Source: Elusimicrobiota bacterium (GTDB lineage Bacteria; Elusimicrobiota; Endomicrobiia; Endomicrobiales; Endomicrobiaceae). From it: a stretch of 5,432 nucleotides of DNA. Both the position numbers and the translations under genes were made by a program. The DNA is taken from assembly GCA_031282945.1 (NCBI GenBank), contig JAITCX010000247.1:1-5432 (forward strand), written 5' to 3'. Below are positions 1 through 5,432 of the stretch, piece after piece; position 1 is the first letter of the stretch; each line of letters starts with the position of its first letter. Under the pieces are notes generated by a model. The model saw only the letters and a program-made list of their open reading frames with translations. It was not told the DNA's origin and did not search any database.

Positions 1-172
1 GCGCTTCAAAAGTCGACACCAAAAGAGACTTTCCAAAGCGGCGCGGTCGAGAAAGAAAGTATGCCCCCTCTTTTTTGGCTAGCTCATAAATATGCTTTGT
101 TTTATCTATATACATAAAATCTTGACTACGCAATGTCTCAAAAGTTCGGCTTTTTGTTTGTATATCTTGCAT
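1..172 (-). CDS. AAA-ATPase-like protein, N-terminal part (runs off left edge)
   Basis: The minus strand carries an ATG at 172-170 followed by 57 open codons to the window edge, so only the N-terminus is present. Visible motifs are YIDKT (residues 21-25), typical of the start of the AAA-ATPase-like family (Pfam PF09820 type), and SRPRRFGKSL (41-50), the family's atypical Walker A P-loop with the Lys-Ser pair expected to bind ATP phosphates. The start is fixed by an AAAGGAG site 6 nt upstream. Members usually run to about 500-600 residues and often end in a PD-(D/E)XK nuclease-like domain, but that part would lie outside the window. They are often present in many copies in gut and host-associated bacteria, and their biological role is not established. 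Upstream is a long non-coding stretch, so the gene probably has its own promoter. Family assignment is confident from the P-loop and YIDKT pair; function is unknown. Confidence 0.88.
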   Translation of the reverse strand, partial: MQDIQTKSRTFETLRSQDFMYIDKTKHIYELAKKEGAYFLSRPRRFGKSLLVSTFEA

Positions 173-178
173 CGTTAA

Positions 179-185
179 CTCCTTT
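179..185 (-). promoter_or_regulatory. Ribosome binding site of the AAA-ATPase-like gene
   Basis: Read on the minus strand this is AAAGGAG, followed by a 6-nt spacer (TTAACG) and ATG at 172-170. It decides the start of the truncated gene at the left edge. The RND gene has the same AAAGGAG with the same 6-nt spacing. Confidence 0.85.
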
Positions 186-257
186 AGCTTAAACTAAAAA
201 TAATTTCATTTACTGGAATATTTTAACATTTTTGAAGTGAGATTTTAGGGAGGACTG

Positions 258-421
258 CTCTTTTGTAAAAAGAGTGGGAAATTATTTCTTTTCTGGAAAA
301 GAGAAACAGAAAACTAACGACATCGTGAAGTTTGATTCCCTCTTTCAAAAAGAGAGATAGAAATTTCTTTCTCTTAAAAAAACGACACTTACAGCTTGCT
401 TCTCTTTTCTGGAAAAGAGAG
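258..421. repeat. Cluster of four short palindromes of the CTCTTTT/AAAAGAG type
   Basis: Four small inverted repeats share the same arms. At 258-274, CTCTTTT and AAAAGAG flank GTA. At about 285-304 an imperfect stem has loop CTGG. At 340-354, CTCTTT and AAAGAG flank CAA. At 401-420, TCTCTTTT and AAAAGAGA flank CTGG. The second and fourth share the identical 17-mer CTTTTCTGGAAAAGAGA (288-304 and 404-420). Short dispersed palindromes of this general style occur in intergenic DNA of various bacteria. Whether these are members of a genome-wide family cannot be told from one window. Confidence 0.7.
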
Positions 422-616
422 ACAAAAAAGATATCGCTATTTAATTTATTTCTTTTTATTTTTTGCACTTCCTCTTGGTTAAGAACAAGCGCTTAAAGTC
501 CCTTTTTAAAAATTTATTTATTTCTTTCTCATCGAAAGTTCATAACTTCCCTTCTCTTTATCAAACTCTTTATAATTTTTTTTGCGCTCCCTTTTTATTT
601 TTTAGCCACGCGCCAT

Positions 617-633
617 GCGAAAATTTTTTTCGC
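617..633. repeat. Short inverted repeat GCGAAAA-TTT-TTTTCGC
   Basis: Perfect 7-bp arms (617-623 and 627-633) flank TTT at the left border of a GC-richer island. The left arm and the following T run resemble the start of the duplicated unit at 736 (GCGAAAAAATTT), so this may be a diverged third copy of that start. Nothing marks it as a terminator of a known gene. Confidence 0.4.
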
Positions 634-735
634 CCCCGCGCCGACTCTACTCTTGACGTAACTGACAACAGTCTGCACTGTCACGCCCGCGTGGGTGAGG
701 GCAAGCGAAACTTCCAGTTCCCCTTACCCTCTTGG

Positions 736-935
736 CGAAAAAATTTCTCGTAAAGACCAAGCGCTTTGCCGCTTACGCTAGGCTAAAAAATAAAAAGAGC
801 GCAGACGAGGGTACGACACAGCAACCACGGCAACGACAATAAAAAAATTTCTCGTAAAGCAAGCTCTTACGCTCGGCTACACCGCAAAACCAAAAGAGTG
901 AGGGCGATAGTACGACACGACAAAAACAAAAACAA
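736..935. repeat. Imperfect tandem duplication of about 100 bp, non-coding
   Basis: Three blocks recur in the same order. AAAAAATTTCTCGTAAAG is identical at 738-755 and 842-859. CTTACGCTAGGCTA at 772-785 returns as CTTACGCTCGGCTA at 866-879 (13 of 14). GTACGACAC occurs at 811-819 and 910-918. The offsets of 104, 94 and 99 bp show small insertions or deletions since duplication. Both copies end in an A-rich, ACGACA/ACAACA-rich tail. Neither copy contains a sensible reading frame. The unit could be a dispersed intergenic element or a local duplication; I do not recognise it. Confidence 0.7.
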
Positions 936-1013
936 CAATGACAAAAAACAAAAAAAATTCCGAAAGCTTCAGTAAATCTAGTTAAATAATTGCTTCACAA
1001 TAACAATAATAGA

Positions 1014-1056
1014 GGAGACTGGCAAGCGTCAGCTTACGTGCCGCTTGCCAGTCTCC
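1014..1056 (-). terminator. Second long perfect hairpin behind the RND gene
   Basis: A perfect 15-bp stem has arms GGAGACTGGCAAGCG (1014-1028) and its exact complement (1042-1056), with a 13-nt loop. Transcription from the RND gene meets it just after the main terminator. On the minus strand it is followed by a moderately U-rich stretch (TCTATTATTGTTATTGTG) rather than a clean U run. It may be a back-up terminator, an RNA 3'-end structure, or a repeat element; the perfect arms show the pairing but not the role. Confidence 0.55.
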
Positions 1057-1060
1057 CAAC

Positions 1061-1111
1061 AAAAAAAATAGCGGGGAGAAAAAGGCGCCGTCAAAGCCTT
1101 TTTCTCCCCGC
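1061..1111 (-). terminator. Intrinsic terminator of the RND gene
   Basis: On the minus strand a perfect 16-bp stem (arms 1096-1111 and 1071-1086, GC-rich at the base) closes a 9-nt loop. It is followed by TA and eight T residues (1068-1061). It begins 38 nt after the RND stop codon. Stem, loop and U tract together are a textbook Rho-independent terminator for minus-strand transcription. The plus-strand flank has no T run, so it is directional. Confidence 0.92.
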
Positions 1112-1149
1112 AAAATCATATACAAAATACATCAAACTATAAAGTCTAA

Positions 1150-4100
1150 CTATTGCTCCAAATCTATCTCACGCTTAAGCGGCCTGTGCAATTTTTTCCT
1201 CAACCAAAGCCTCAATCTATATGAATATTCAAAAATTGCAGGCACAATTAAAAGCGTTAAAAATGTGGAAGTGATAATGCCGCCAATCGTTAAAATTCCA
1301 ACGCCTTGCCTAAACTTTCCAACTTCCGTTAAAGCTAAAGCCGTCGGCAGCATTCCCCCCATAAGCGCAAAACTCGTCATTAAAATTGGACGAAGCCTCG
1401 TCTTTCCCGCTTCAATAACAGCCTCATCAATATTGCTCTGGCCGCGAATAATCAATTGCTGAATATAGTCCACCAAAATAATGGAATTCTTTGCCACAAT
1501 CCCAAGTAACATTATCATCCCTATCATCGTAAACATATCAAGGGAGCCGTTGCTAAAATATAAACCTAAAAATCCCCCTATCGTCCCAAGCGGAATGGCC
1601 GCCATAATAACAAAAGGCGTAATAATGGATTCATATAAACTTGCCAAAACCATAAAAATAAAAATCAAAGACAAGCCCGCCGCCATCATCATATTTTTAT
1701 TCATGTCCTTCATATCGTCATAACTCCCAGAAAGCTCTTGCCGAAGCCCCTGCCAAAGTTCCGGTTTTTCTTGCTTGCTTTGAGCCACAACTTTATCTAC
1801 CTCTTTTTGAATCGGTCCCAAAGAATAACCTTTTGATAGATTCGCCGAAATTTGAATAAAGCGCGACCTGTCTCGTCTGTAAATTCTATTGGGCGTATCA
1901 GCTATTTTTAGCTCGGCAATGCGGTCAAGTTGTATCCGCCTGCCGTTTACATTCGGCACATGCAGCTTGTCAAAAGAATCCATAATGCGCCGCTGATCCT
2001 GTTTTAATATAACCCTTATGTCATACTCTAAACCATTTTGCCTAAAAACCGAAGGCGTGTTTCCAGCTACCATCGCCCTCAACTCCAAGCCCGCCGCAAC
2101 TGTATTTACTCCCAAAGATTTAGCATCCTGCGGCGAAATATCAATTTGATATTCCTCTTTGCCAAGCTGAAAATTCGTTGTCAAATCCACCAGACCCGGC
2201 ACTTGCGCAAACCTTTCTTTGAGATCTGCCGCCGCATTTGAAAGCTGCGTTAAATCTTGGCCGTATAAAATAAACTCAAACGAATTGCTCGCCCCAGCTC
2301 CCATTCCTCCGGTAGCGCTAAGCGATATTTCTATATCCGGACTCAAAATTTGTTTTAGCTCCTGCCTTATTGCGTCCATAACTTCCTGCGTAGAACGTTT
2401 GCGCCGCTTAAACTCAACAAGCCTAATATTCATGGAAGCAGTGTTTAATTGATTGTTCCCCCCGACGCTCACCACCACAAAATCCACCTCCGGAATTTTC
2501 ATCACCGCATCTTCAATTTTTGCGGAAAGCTCGTCTGTCATCGCAAGCGAATAATCCGCGGGCGCAGTAATCTGCAATCTAAACTCGCCCGTTTCAGAAG
2601 TCGGCAAAAAGTTGAACGGAATTTTTCCCGCAAAAACAGGCAGCAGCGAAACAATAAAAATGACAATCACCACTAAAAGCGTTTTAATTTTGTGATGGAC
2701 AATTACCCTCAATATTTTTTCGTAGGTCTTTAATATAAATGCATAAACTTTTTCAAACCAATCCACCGTCAAAGCCCTAACAATTTTAGTGAACTTTTGA
2801 GATAATTTGGCAAAAAAACCGCTCGCTATTTTTTTAGGTTGATCGTGGGGGGGAATTATGTAGGCCGATAGCATCGGAGCAATCGTAAGCGCATCGCAAA
2901 CAGAAATCATCATTGCAAAAACAACAGTCAAACCAAACTCTTTAAAAAATTTTCCAACCAGCCCGCTCATAAAAGCTACAGGCAAAAATACCGCTATAAT
3001 AGAACAAGTCGTTGCCACAACAGCCAAAGCCACTTCGTCGGTTCCCTGCTGAGCGGCGGTTTTCGGCGTCGCGCCCTCCTCATAATGTCGATAGATGTTT
3101 TCTCTGACCACAATGGCGTCGTCAATTAAAAGTCCAACCGCCAAAGATAAGCTCATCAAGGAAACGACGTTGACGCTAAAACCGCAAATATACATAAATA
3201 CAAAAGAGCCAATTAAACTGTTTGGCAAGGCGAGAGCCGTTATAAAAGTGGAACGCCAACTAGCAAGAAAAAAGTAAACCACGATTATGGCGAGGAAAAT
3301 CCCCTCAAAAATAGTGTTTTTCACATCTGCAATATTATCTTTAATGCTCTTAGCATTATCTGTAACCAAAGTGAGCCATGGATCGCCGGGGGAGCCGGCA
3401 TACATTTTATTTAGTTGATCAATTTTTTCTATCACCCCTTTGGAGATATTGACCTCATTTGCTCCTGATTGCTTAAAAATAGTAAGCAGCATAGACGATT
3501 GTTTGGAAACCTTACCGTCCTCTTTAAAAACAATTCTGCCCACGCTGTACCTTTCAACAGTAGTATCGGCGACATTTGCAACATCTCTTACGGAGGCGGC
3601 GACATCATTACCCCTAAAACTGATTGGCACATTTTCTATATCCTGCAAATTGCGGTACTCCGCCATACTTCTAAAAGAGACGTCGCCGGCGCTTGTGGAA
3701 AGCCGCCCGACAGGAACATTCACGCCGTTATTAGCGATGCTTGCAGAAATTGCCGACAGAGTTGTATCATAGGCATCCAGAGCGTTTCTATCCACCAAAA
3801 CATCAATTTCTCGGCGGGTGCCGCCAAACATATTTACATTTGACACGCCGTCTATTTTTAAAAACTCTTTGACATAATTTTCATCTGCAAAGTCATACAA
3901 TTCTTTCGGCGCAAGTTGCGATCTCAAACTTATCACCATTACAGGTCTGCTTTCGGGGTCGTATTTTTGCACGACCGGCTCCTCTATATCATCGGGGAAA
4001 CGCCGCCTTGCTGCCGCAATTTTATCCCTCACTTCCTCCAGAGCGGCGTCTGGATTTTTTGAAAGCTCAAACTCTGCAAAAACCTGCGCCGCGCCGTCGG

Positions 4101-4353
4101 CGCTTATGGATGTAATATGTTTTATTCCCTCAACAGAACTGATAGAATTTTCTATCAATCTGCTTACCCTATTTTCAATTTCCTCAGGCCCCGCCCCCGC
4201 ATAAACCACATTGACCGACACAAACGGATACTCAACATCCGGCATTAATCTCACAGGCATACGTTGCATTAAAATTAGTCCTACAATTATAAATGCAAAT
4301 AAAACACAAAAAACAAATGTCGGCCTTTTAATTGACAAACTGGCTAAATTCAC
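1150..4353 (-). CDS. RND-family efflux permease, AcrB/HAE1 type, complete
   Basis: This is an inner-membrane proton/drug antiporter of the AcrB/MexB superfamily, expected to act as a homotrimer exporting hydrophobic or amphiphilic compounds. Its 1067 residues match the family (AcrB has 1049). The layout is complete: TM1 (about 11-30), a first periplasmic porter and docking half (about 35-340), TM2-6 (about 345-500), a cytoplasmic linker, TM7 (about 558-576), a second periplasmic half (about 580-885) and TM8-12 (about 887-1045). The proton relay is intact: Asp411-Asp412 in TM4 (GLLIDDAIVV), Lys955 in GIVAKNSIILVDY, and the RLRPILMTS segment (986-994). It starts with GTG; an AAAGGAG site 6 nt upstream and immediate homology (IKRPTF) support this. 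The stop is TAG. No membrane fusion protein or TolC gene is adjacent, and upstream is a 413-bp gap. Substrate cannot be predicted from sequence. MdtB, MexF or AcrB would be loose analogies, so no symbol is given. Confidence 0.97.
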   Translation of the reverse strand: MNLASLSIKRPTFVFCVLFAFIIVGLILMQRMPVRLMPDVEYPFVSVNVVYAGAGPEEIENRVSRLIENSISSVEGIKHITSISADGAAQVFAEFELSKNPDAALEEVRDKIAAARRRFPDDIEEPVVQKYDPESRPVMVISLRSQLAPKELYDFADENYVKEFLKIDGVSNVNMFGGTRREIDVLVDRNALDAYDTTLSAISASIANNGVNVPVGRLSTSAGDVSFRSMAEYRNLQDIENVPISFRGNDVAASVRDVANVADTTVERYSVGRIVFKEDGKVSKQSSMLLTIFKQSGANEVNISKGVIEKIDQLNKMYAGSPGDPWLTLVTDNAKSIKDNIADVKNTIFEGIFLAIIVVYFFLASWRSTFITALALPNSLIGSFVFMYICGFSVNVVSLMSLSLAVGLLIDDAIVVRENIYRHYEEGATPKTAAQQGTDEVALAVVATTCSIIAVFLPVAFMSGLVGKFFKEFGLTVVFAMMISVCDALTIAPMLSAYIIPPHDQPKKIASGFFAKLSQKFTKIVRALTVDWFEKVYAFILKTYEKILRVIVHHKIKTLLVVIVIFIVSLLPVFAGKIPFNFLPTSETGEFRLQITAPADYSLAMTDELSAKIEDAVMKIPEVDFVVVSVGGNNQLNTASMNIRLVEFKRRKRSTQEVMDAIRQELKQILSPDIEISLSATGGMGAGASNSFEFILYGQDLTQLSNAAADLKERFAQVPGLVDLTTNFQLGKEEYQIDISPQDAKSLGVNTVAAGLELRAMVAGNTPSVFRQNGLEYDIRVILKQDQRRIMDSFDKLHVPNVNGRRIQLDRIAELKIADTPNRIYRRDRSRFIQISANLSKGYSLGPIQKEVDKVVAQSKQEKPELWQGLRQELSGSYDDMKDMNKNMMMAAGLSLIFIFMVLASLYESIITPFVIMAAIPLGTIGGFLGLYFSNGSLDMFTMIGMIMLLGIVAKNSIILVDYIQQLIIRGQSNIDEAVIEAGKTRLRPILMTSFALMGGMLPTALALTEVGKFRQGVGILTIGGIITSTFLTLLIVPAIFEYSYRLRLWLRKKLHRPLKREIDLEQ

Positions 4354-4359
4354 TTTCTA

Positions 4360-4366
4360 CTCCTTT
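4360..4366 (-). promoter_or_regulatory. Ribosome binding site of the RND gene
   Basis: Read on the minus strand this is AAAGGAG, then the 6-nt spacer TAGAAA, then GTG at 4353-4351. It supports the GTG as the true start. Confidence 0.85.
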
Positions 4367-4458
4367 ATTTCACCGCCTACTTTCCCCTACTTTCTCTAAA
4401 AATAATACATAAATACATATCTATGAATAACGATTTTTTAGCGCGCTTAATTGCAAGA

Positions 4459-4478
4459 CTAATCCAGCTAATCCCAGC
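4459..4478. repeat. Short direct repeat upstream of the RND gene
   Basis: CTAATCCAGC (4459-4468) is followed directly by TAATCCCAGC (4469-4478). On the minus strand this reads as two adjacent GCTGG(G)ATTA units about 110 bp before the RND start. Tandem sites of this sort can bind a regulator, but there is no further support. Confidence 0.3.
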
Positions 4479-4526
4479 CAAAACGAATGCCTTGACTTCA
4501 TTGTAAATTTCTAATTCCTACTAATC

Positions 4527-4543
4527 ATATAATATAATATAAT
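4527..4543. repeat. Tandem ATATA tract
   Basis: ATATAATATAATATAAT is a three-fold 5-bp repeat. It contains overlapping TATAAT strings on the plus strand and TATTAT on the minus strand. It resembles a -10 box on either strand, but no -35 sits at the right distance and no plus-strand gene follows. Read as simple-sequence AT-rich DNA. Confidence 0.4.
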
Positions 4544-4766
4544 TTTATCATTGGGCGCATAAGAGGTTTTGAAAATGCAGACGGCGATAGAAATATAAAT
4601 TGATATGATGTGATTTTTAGAAAGATGTGAGAGGGGCGCCGAATAATTTAGGAAAGGGGAGATATTTTAACAAGGGGGGGAGGAGCTTGCGCTGGAGGGC
4701 GTCTAGAGCCAACGGGTGATGAAGGTTTGAAATATGAGGTTAACGAACTTCGCAAAAGCAAATAAG

Positions 4767-5432
4767 CTATATCCACTCATTTATATCTTTTTCACTTACT
4801 TTCCAATCCAATACTCGTGTTGTAGCTTTAATATTACAGTACCTGCAAAAAGGAACAGGTTTTGTCAAAAATCTAAATATCTCATCCATATCATTTGCCT
4901 TGTATATATTTATGCCGTTTTTTTCATCTGTTTTTAACTTCTCTCCAAAATAATCATTAAAAAACTTTGCATATGGAGCTACTGAGCAAGTATATAAATT
5001 ACCGTCTTTCAATTGTATGCAATAATTTGACATATAGCATATTTTAAAACTTTCCCTACTATTTTGTTTACCCAATAAATCTAGCGGACGTTTATACATT
5101 TTCTTTTTTCCAATATTATAATATTCAAAAATTACATTATAATTTTTAACAAGGTTTAATATTTTATCCATATCAAGTTGTATAGGATATCTTGTCAAGG
5201 ATATAATTATTTTGTTTATTGCGCACATTTCCCAAAAGCTTTTATTCATCTTTGGCAATAAAATGCCGTTTGTAACTACTTCTATATCGCCGATGGGAAA
5301 ATATTTTCTGGAAATTTTTATGATTTTATCAATTTCTGGATGGAGTAAAGGCTCGCCGCCCATTAAGTGCAGCGTTTCAATTTTGCCTTTTGTCAATTCC
5401 GATAATCTAGCAAAATCCTTTTCAAGTTCATT
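4767..5432 (-). CDS. Radical SAM protein with twitch/SPASM-like C-terminus, N-terminus off right edge
   Basis: The frame is open from the window edge to a TAG at 4769-4767, giving 221 residues. The CxxxCxxC motif that binds the SAM-cleaving iron-sulfur cluster would lie further upstream, outside the window. Visible core parts are the GGEP motif that contacts SAM (residues 25-28, in LHLMGGEPLLHPE) and the next strand with VVTNG (52-56). The C-terminal third has Cys132, Cys138, Gly144, Cys149, then Cys196 and Cys199 (FCRYC). C132-x11-G-x4-C149 fits the start of SPASM/twitch auxiliary-cluster domains, and a late C-x2-C could supply the remaining ligands, so one extra iron-sulfur cluster is likely. 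Proteins with this FCRYC ending are, as I recall, often near polysaccharide or glycosyltransferase genes; this is not testable here. Sampled stretches are about 13-30 percent GC, well below the RND gene. Substrate unknown. A TTG at 5396 is an internal codon, not the start. Confidence 0.9.
   Translation of the reverse strand, partial: NELEKDFARLSELTKGKIETLHLMGGEPLLHPEIDKIIKISRKYFPIGDIEVVTNGILLPKMNKSFWEMCAINKIIISLTRYPIQLDMDKILNLVKNYNVIFEYYNIGKKKMYKRPLDLLGKQNSRESFKICYMSNYCIQLKDGNLYTCSVAPYAKFFNDYFGEKLKTDEKNGINIYKANDMDEIFRFLTKPVPFCRYCNIKATTRVLDWKVSEKDINEWI

Larger units (their letters stand above)
173..1013. other. Long intergenic region without a supported gene
   Basis: About 840 bp lie between the start of the AAA-ATPase-like gene and the hairpins behind the RND gene. 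Composition changes abruptly along it: a palindrome-rich part (about 258-421), a pyrimidine-rich part on the plus strand (about 430-600), a GC-richer island (about 601-735), an imperfect duplication (about 736-935), and an A-rich tail (about 915-960). Open frames exist at 223-468 (minus) and 463-753 (plus), but their products are low-complexity or repeat-derived, no family is recognisable, and neither has a good ribosome binding site. No tRNA-like cloverleaf was seen. A promoter for the AAA-ATPase-like gene should lie in about 190-250, which is AT-rich, but no good -35/-10 pair stands out. Confidence 0.7.
4354..4766. other. Intergenic region between radical SAM and RND genes
   Basis: These 413 bp hold no convincing gene on either strand and no recognisable remnant of a membrane fusion protein. 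The half next to the RND gene is AT-rich and must hold any RND promoter. A TATTAT at about 4402-4407 on the minus strand could be a -10, but no matching -35 is evident. Other marks are a 10-bp near-perfect direct repeat (4459-4478) and an ATATA-type tandem repeat (4527-4543). The half next to the radical SAM gene (about 4545-4765) is purine-rich on the plus strand, with G runs at 4674-4680. No clear terminator follows the radical SAM stop codon. Confidence 0.6.

Noticed and set aside
223..468. Open minus-strand frame of 81 codons over the palindrome cluster
   Set aside because: The product is Lys/Phe/Leu-rich because the frame reads through the CTCTTTT/AAAAGAG palindromes. No ribosome binding site or family match is visible.
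463..753. Open plus-strand frame of 96 codons in the left intergenic region
   Set aside because: No good ribosome binding site, no recognisable family, F/L/S-rich low-complexity start, and a repeat-like C-terminal half. It also runs into the duplicated non-coding unit.
736..935. Possible CRISPR array
   Set aside because: Only two copies of an 18-bp identical block occur, with homologous sequence between them rather than unique spacers. The blocks are not evenly spaced and no cas gene is present.
3440..3843. Plus-strand open frames of 110 and 124 codons
   Set aside because: They are antisense shadows of the intact RND gene, whose minus-strand frame has clear family homology throughout. The same holds for other plus-strand frames between 1265 and 4399.
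4527..4543. Promoter -10 for a plus-strand gene
   Set aside because: TATAAT strings occur, but no -35 sits at a suitable distance and no supported gene follows on that strand. The string is a 5-bp tandem repeat.
4734..4937. Plus-strand open frame of 67 codons over the 3' end of the radical SAM gene
   Set aside because: It overlaps the conserved C-terminal cysteine region on the opposite strand and has no recognisable product; it is a shadow frame.
5394..5396. TTG as the start codon of the radical SAM gene
   Set aside because: The frame continues open to the window edge with plausible protein sequence, and starting here would leave out the essential CxxxCxxC region of the radical SAM core.

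Overview
The window reads as chromosomal DNA of a Gram-negative, low-GC bacterium. The Gram-negative assignment rests on a full-length RND (AcrB-type) drug exporter, a family that normally works across an inner and an outer membrane. The clear genes use strong AAAGGAG Shine-Dalgarno sites 6 nt before the start. No marker gene fixes the phylum. An Elusimicrobiota- or other gut-type anaerobe would fit the composition and the AAA-ATPase-like gene, but this is only a guess.

All recognisable genes lie on the minus strand. From right to left in transcription order they are: (1) a radical SAM enzyme with a C-terminal twitch/SPASM-like cysteine set, cut at its N-terminus by the window edge (4767-5432); (2) a 413-bp gap with no convincing gene (4354-4766); (3) a complete 1067-residue RND efflux permease (1150-4353); (4) a strong intrinsic terminator followed by a second perfect hairpin (1014-1111); (5) about 840 bp with no believable gene but much repeat structure (173-1013); (6) the first 57 codons of an AAA-ATPase-like protein with an RPRRFGKS P-loop, which runs off the left edge (1-172).

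The genes do not look like one operon. The RND gene has its own ribosome binding site, long non-coding flanks and its own terminator. It has no membrane fusion protein or TolC-type gene beside it, so its partners must lie elsewhere if they exist. The radical SAM gene is clearly more AT-rich than the RND gene in sampled stretches, which suggests a different history, perhaps as the edge of a polysaccharide or other accessory cluster to the right.

The most unusual material is the left intergenic region. It holds four short CTCTTTT/AAAAGAG palindromes within about 165 bp, two of which share an identical 17-mer. It also holds an imperfect tandem duplication of about 100 bp and a pair of long perfect hairpins. 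I found no convincing evidence for a wholly new system. The best candidates for a second look are these repeat families and the truncated radical SAM gene.
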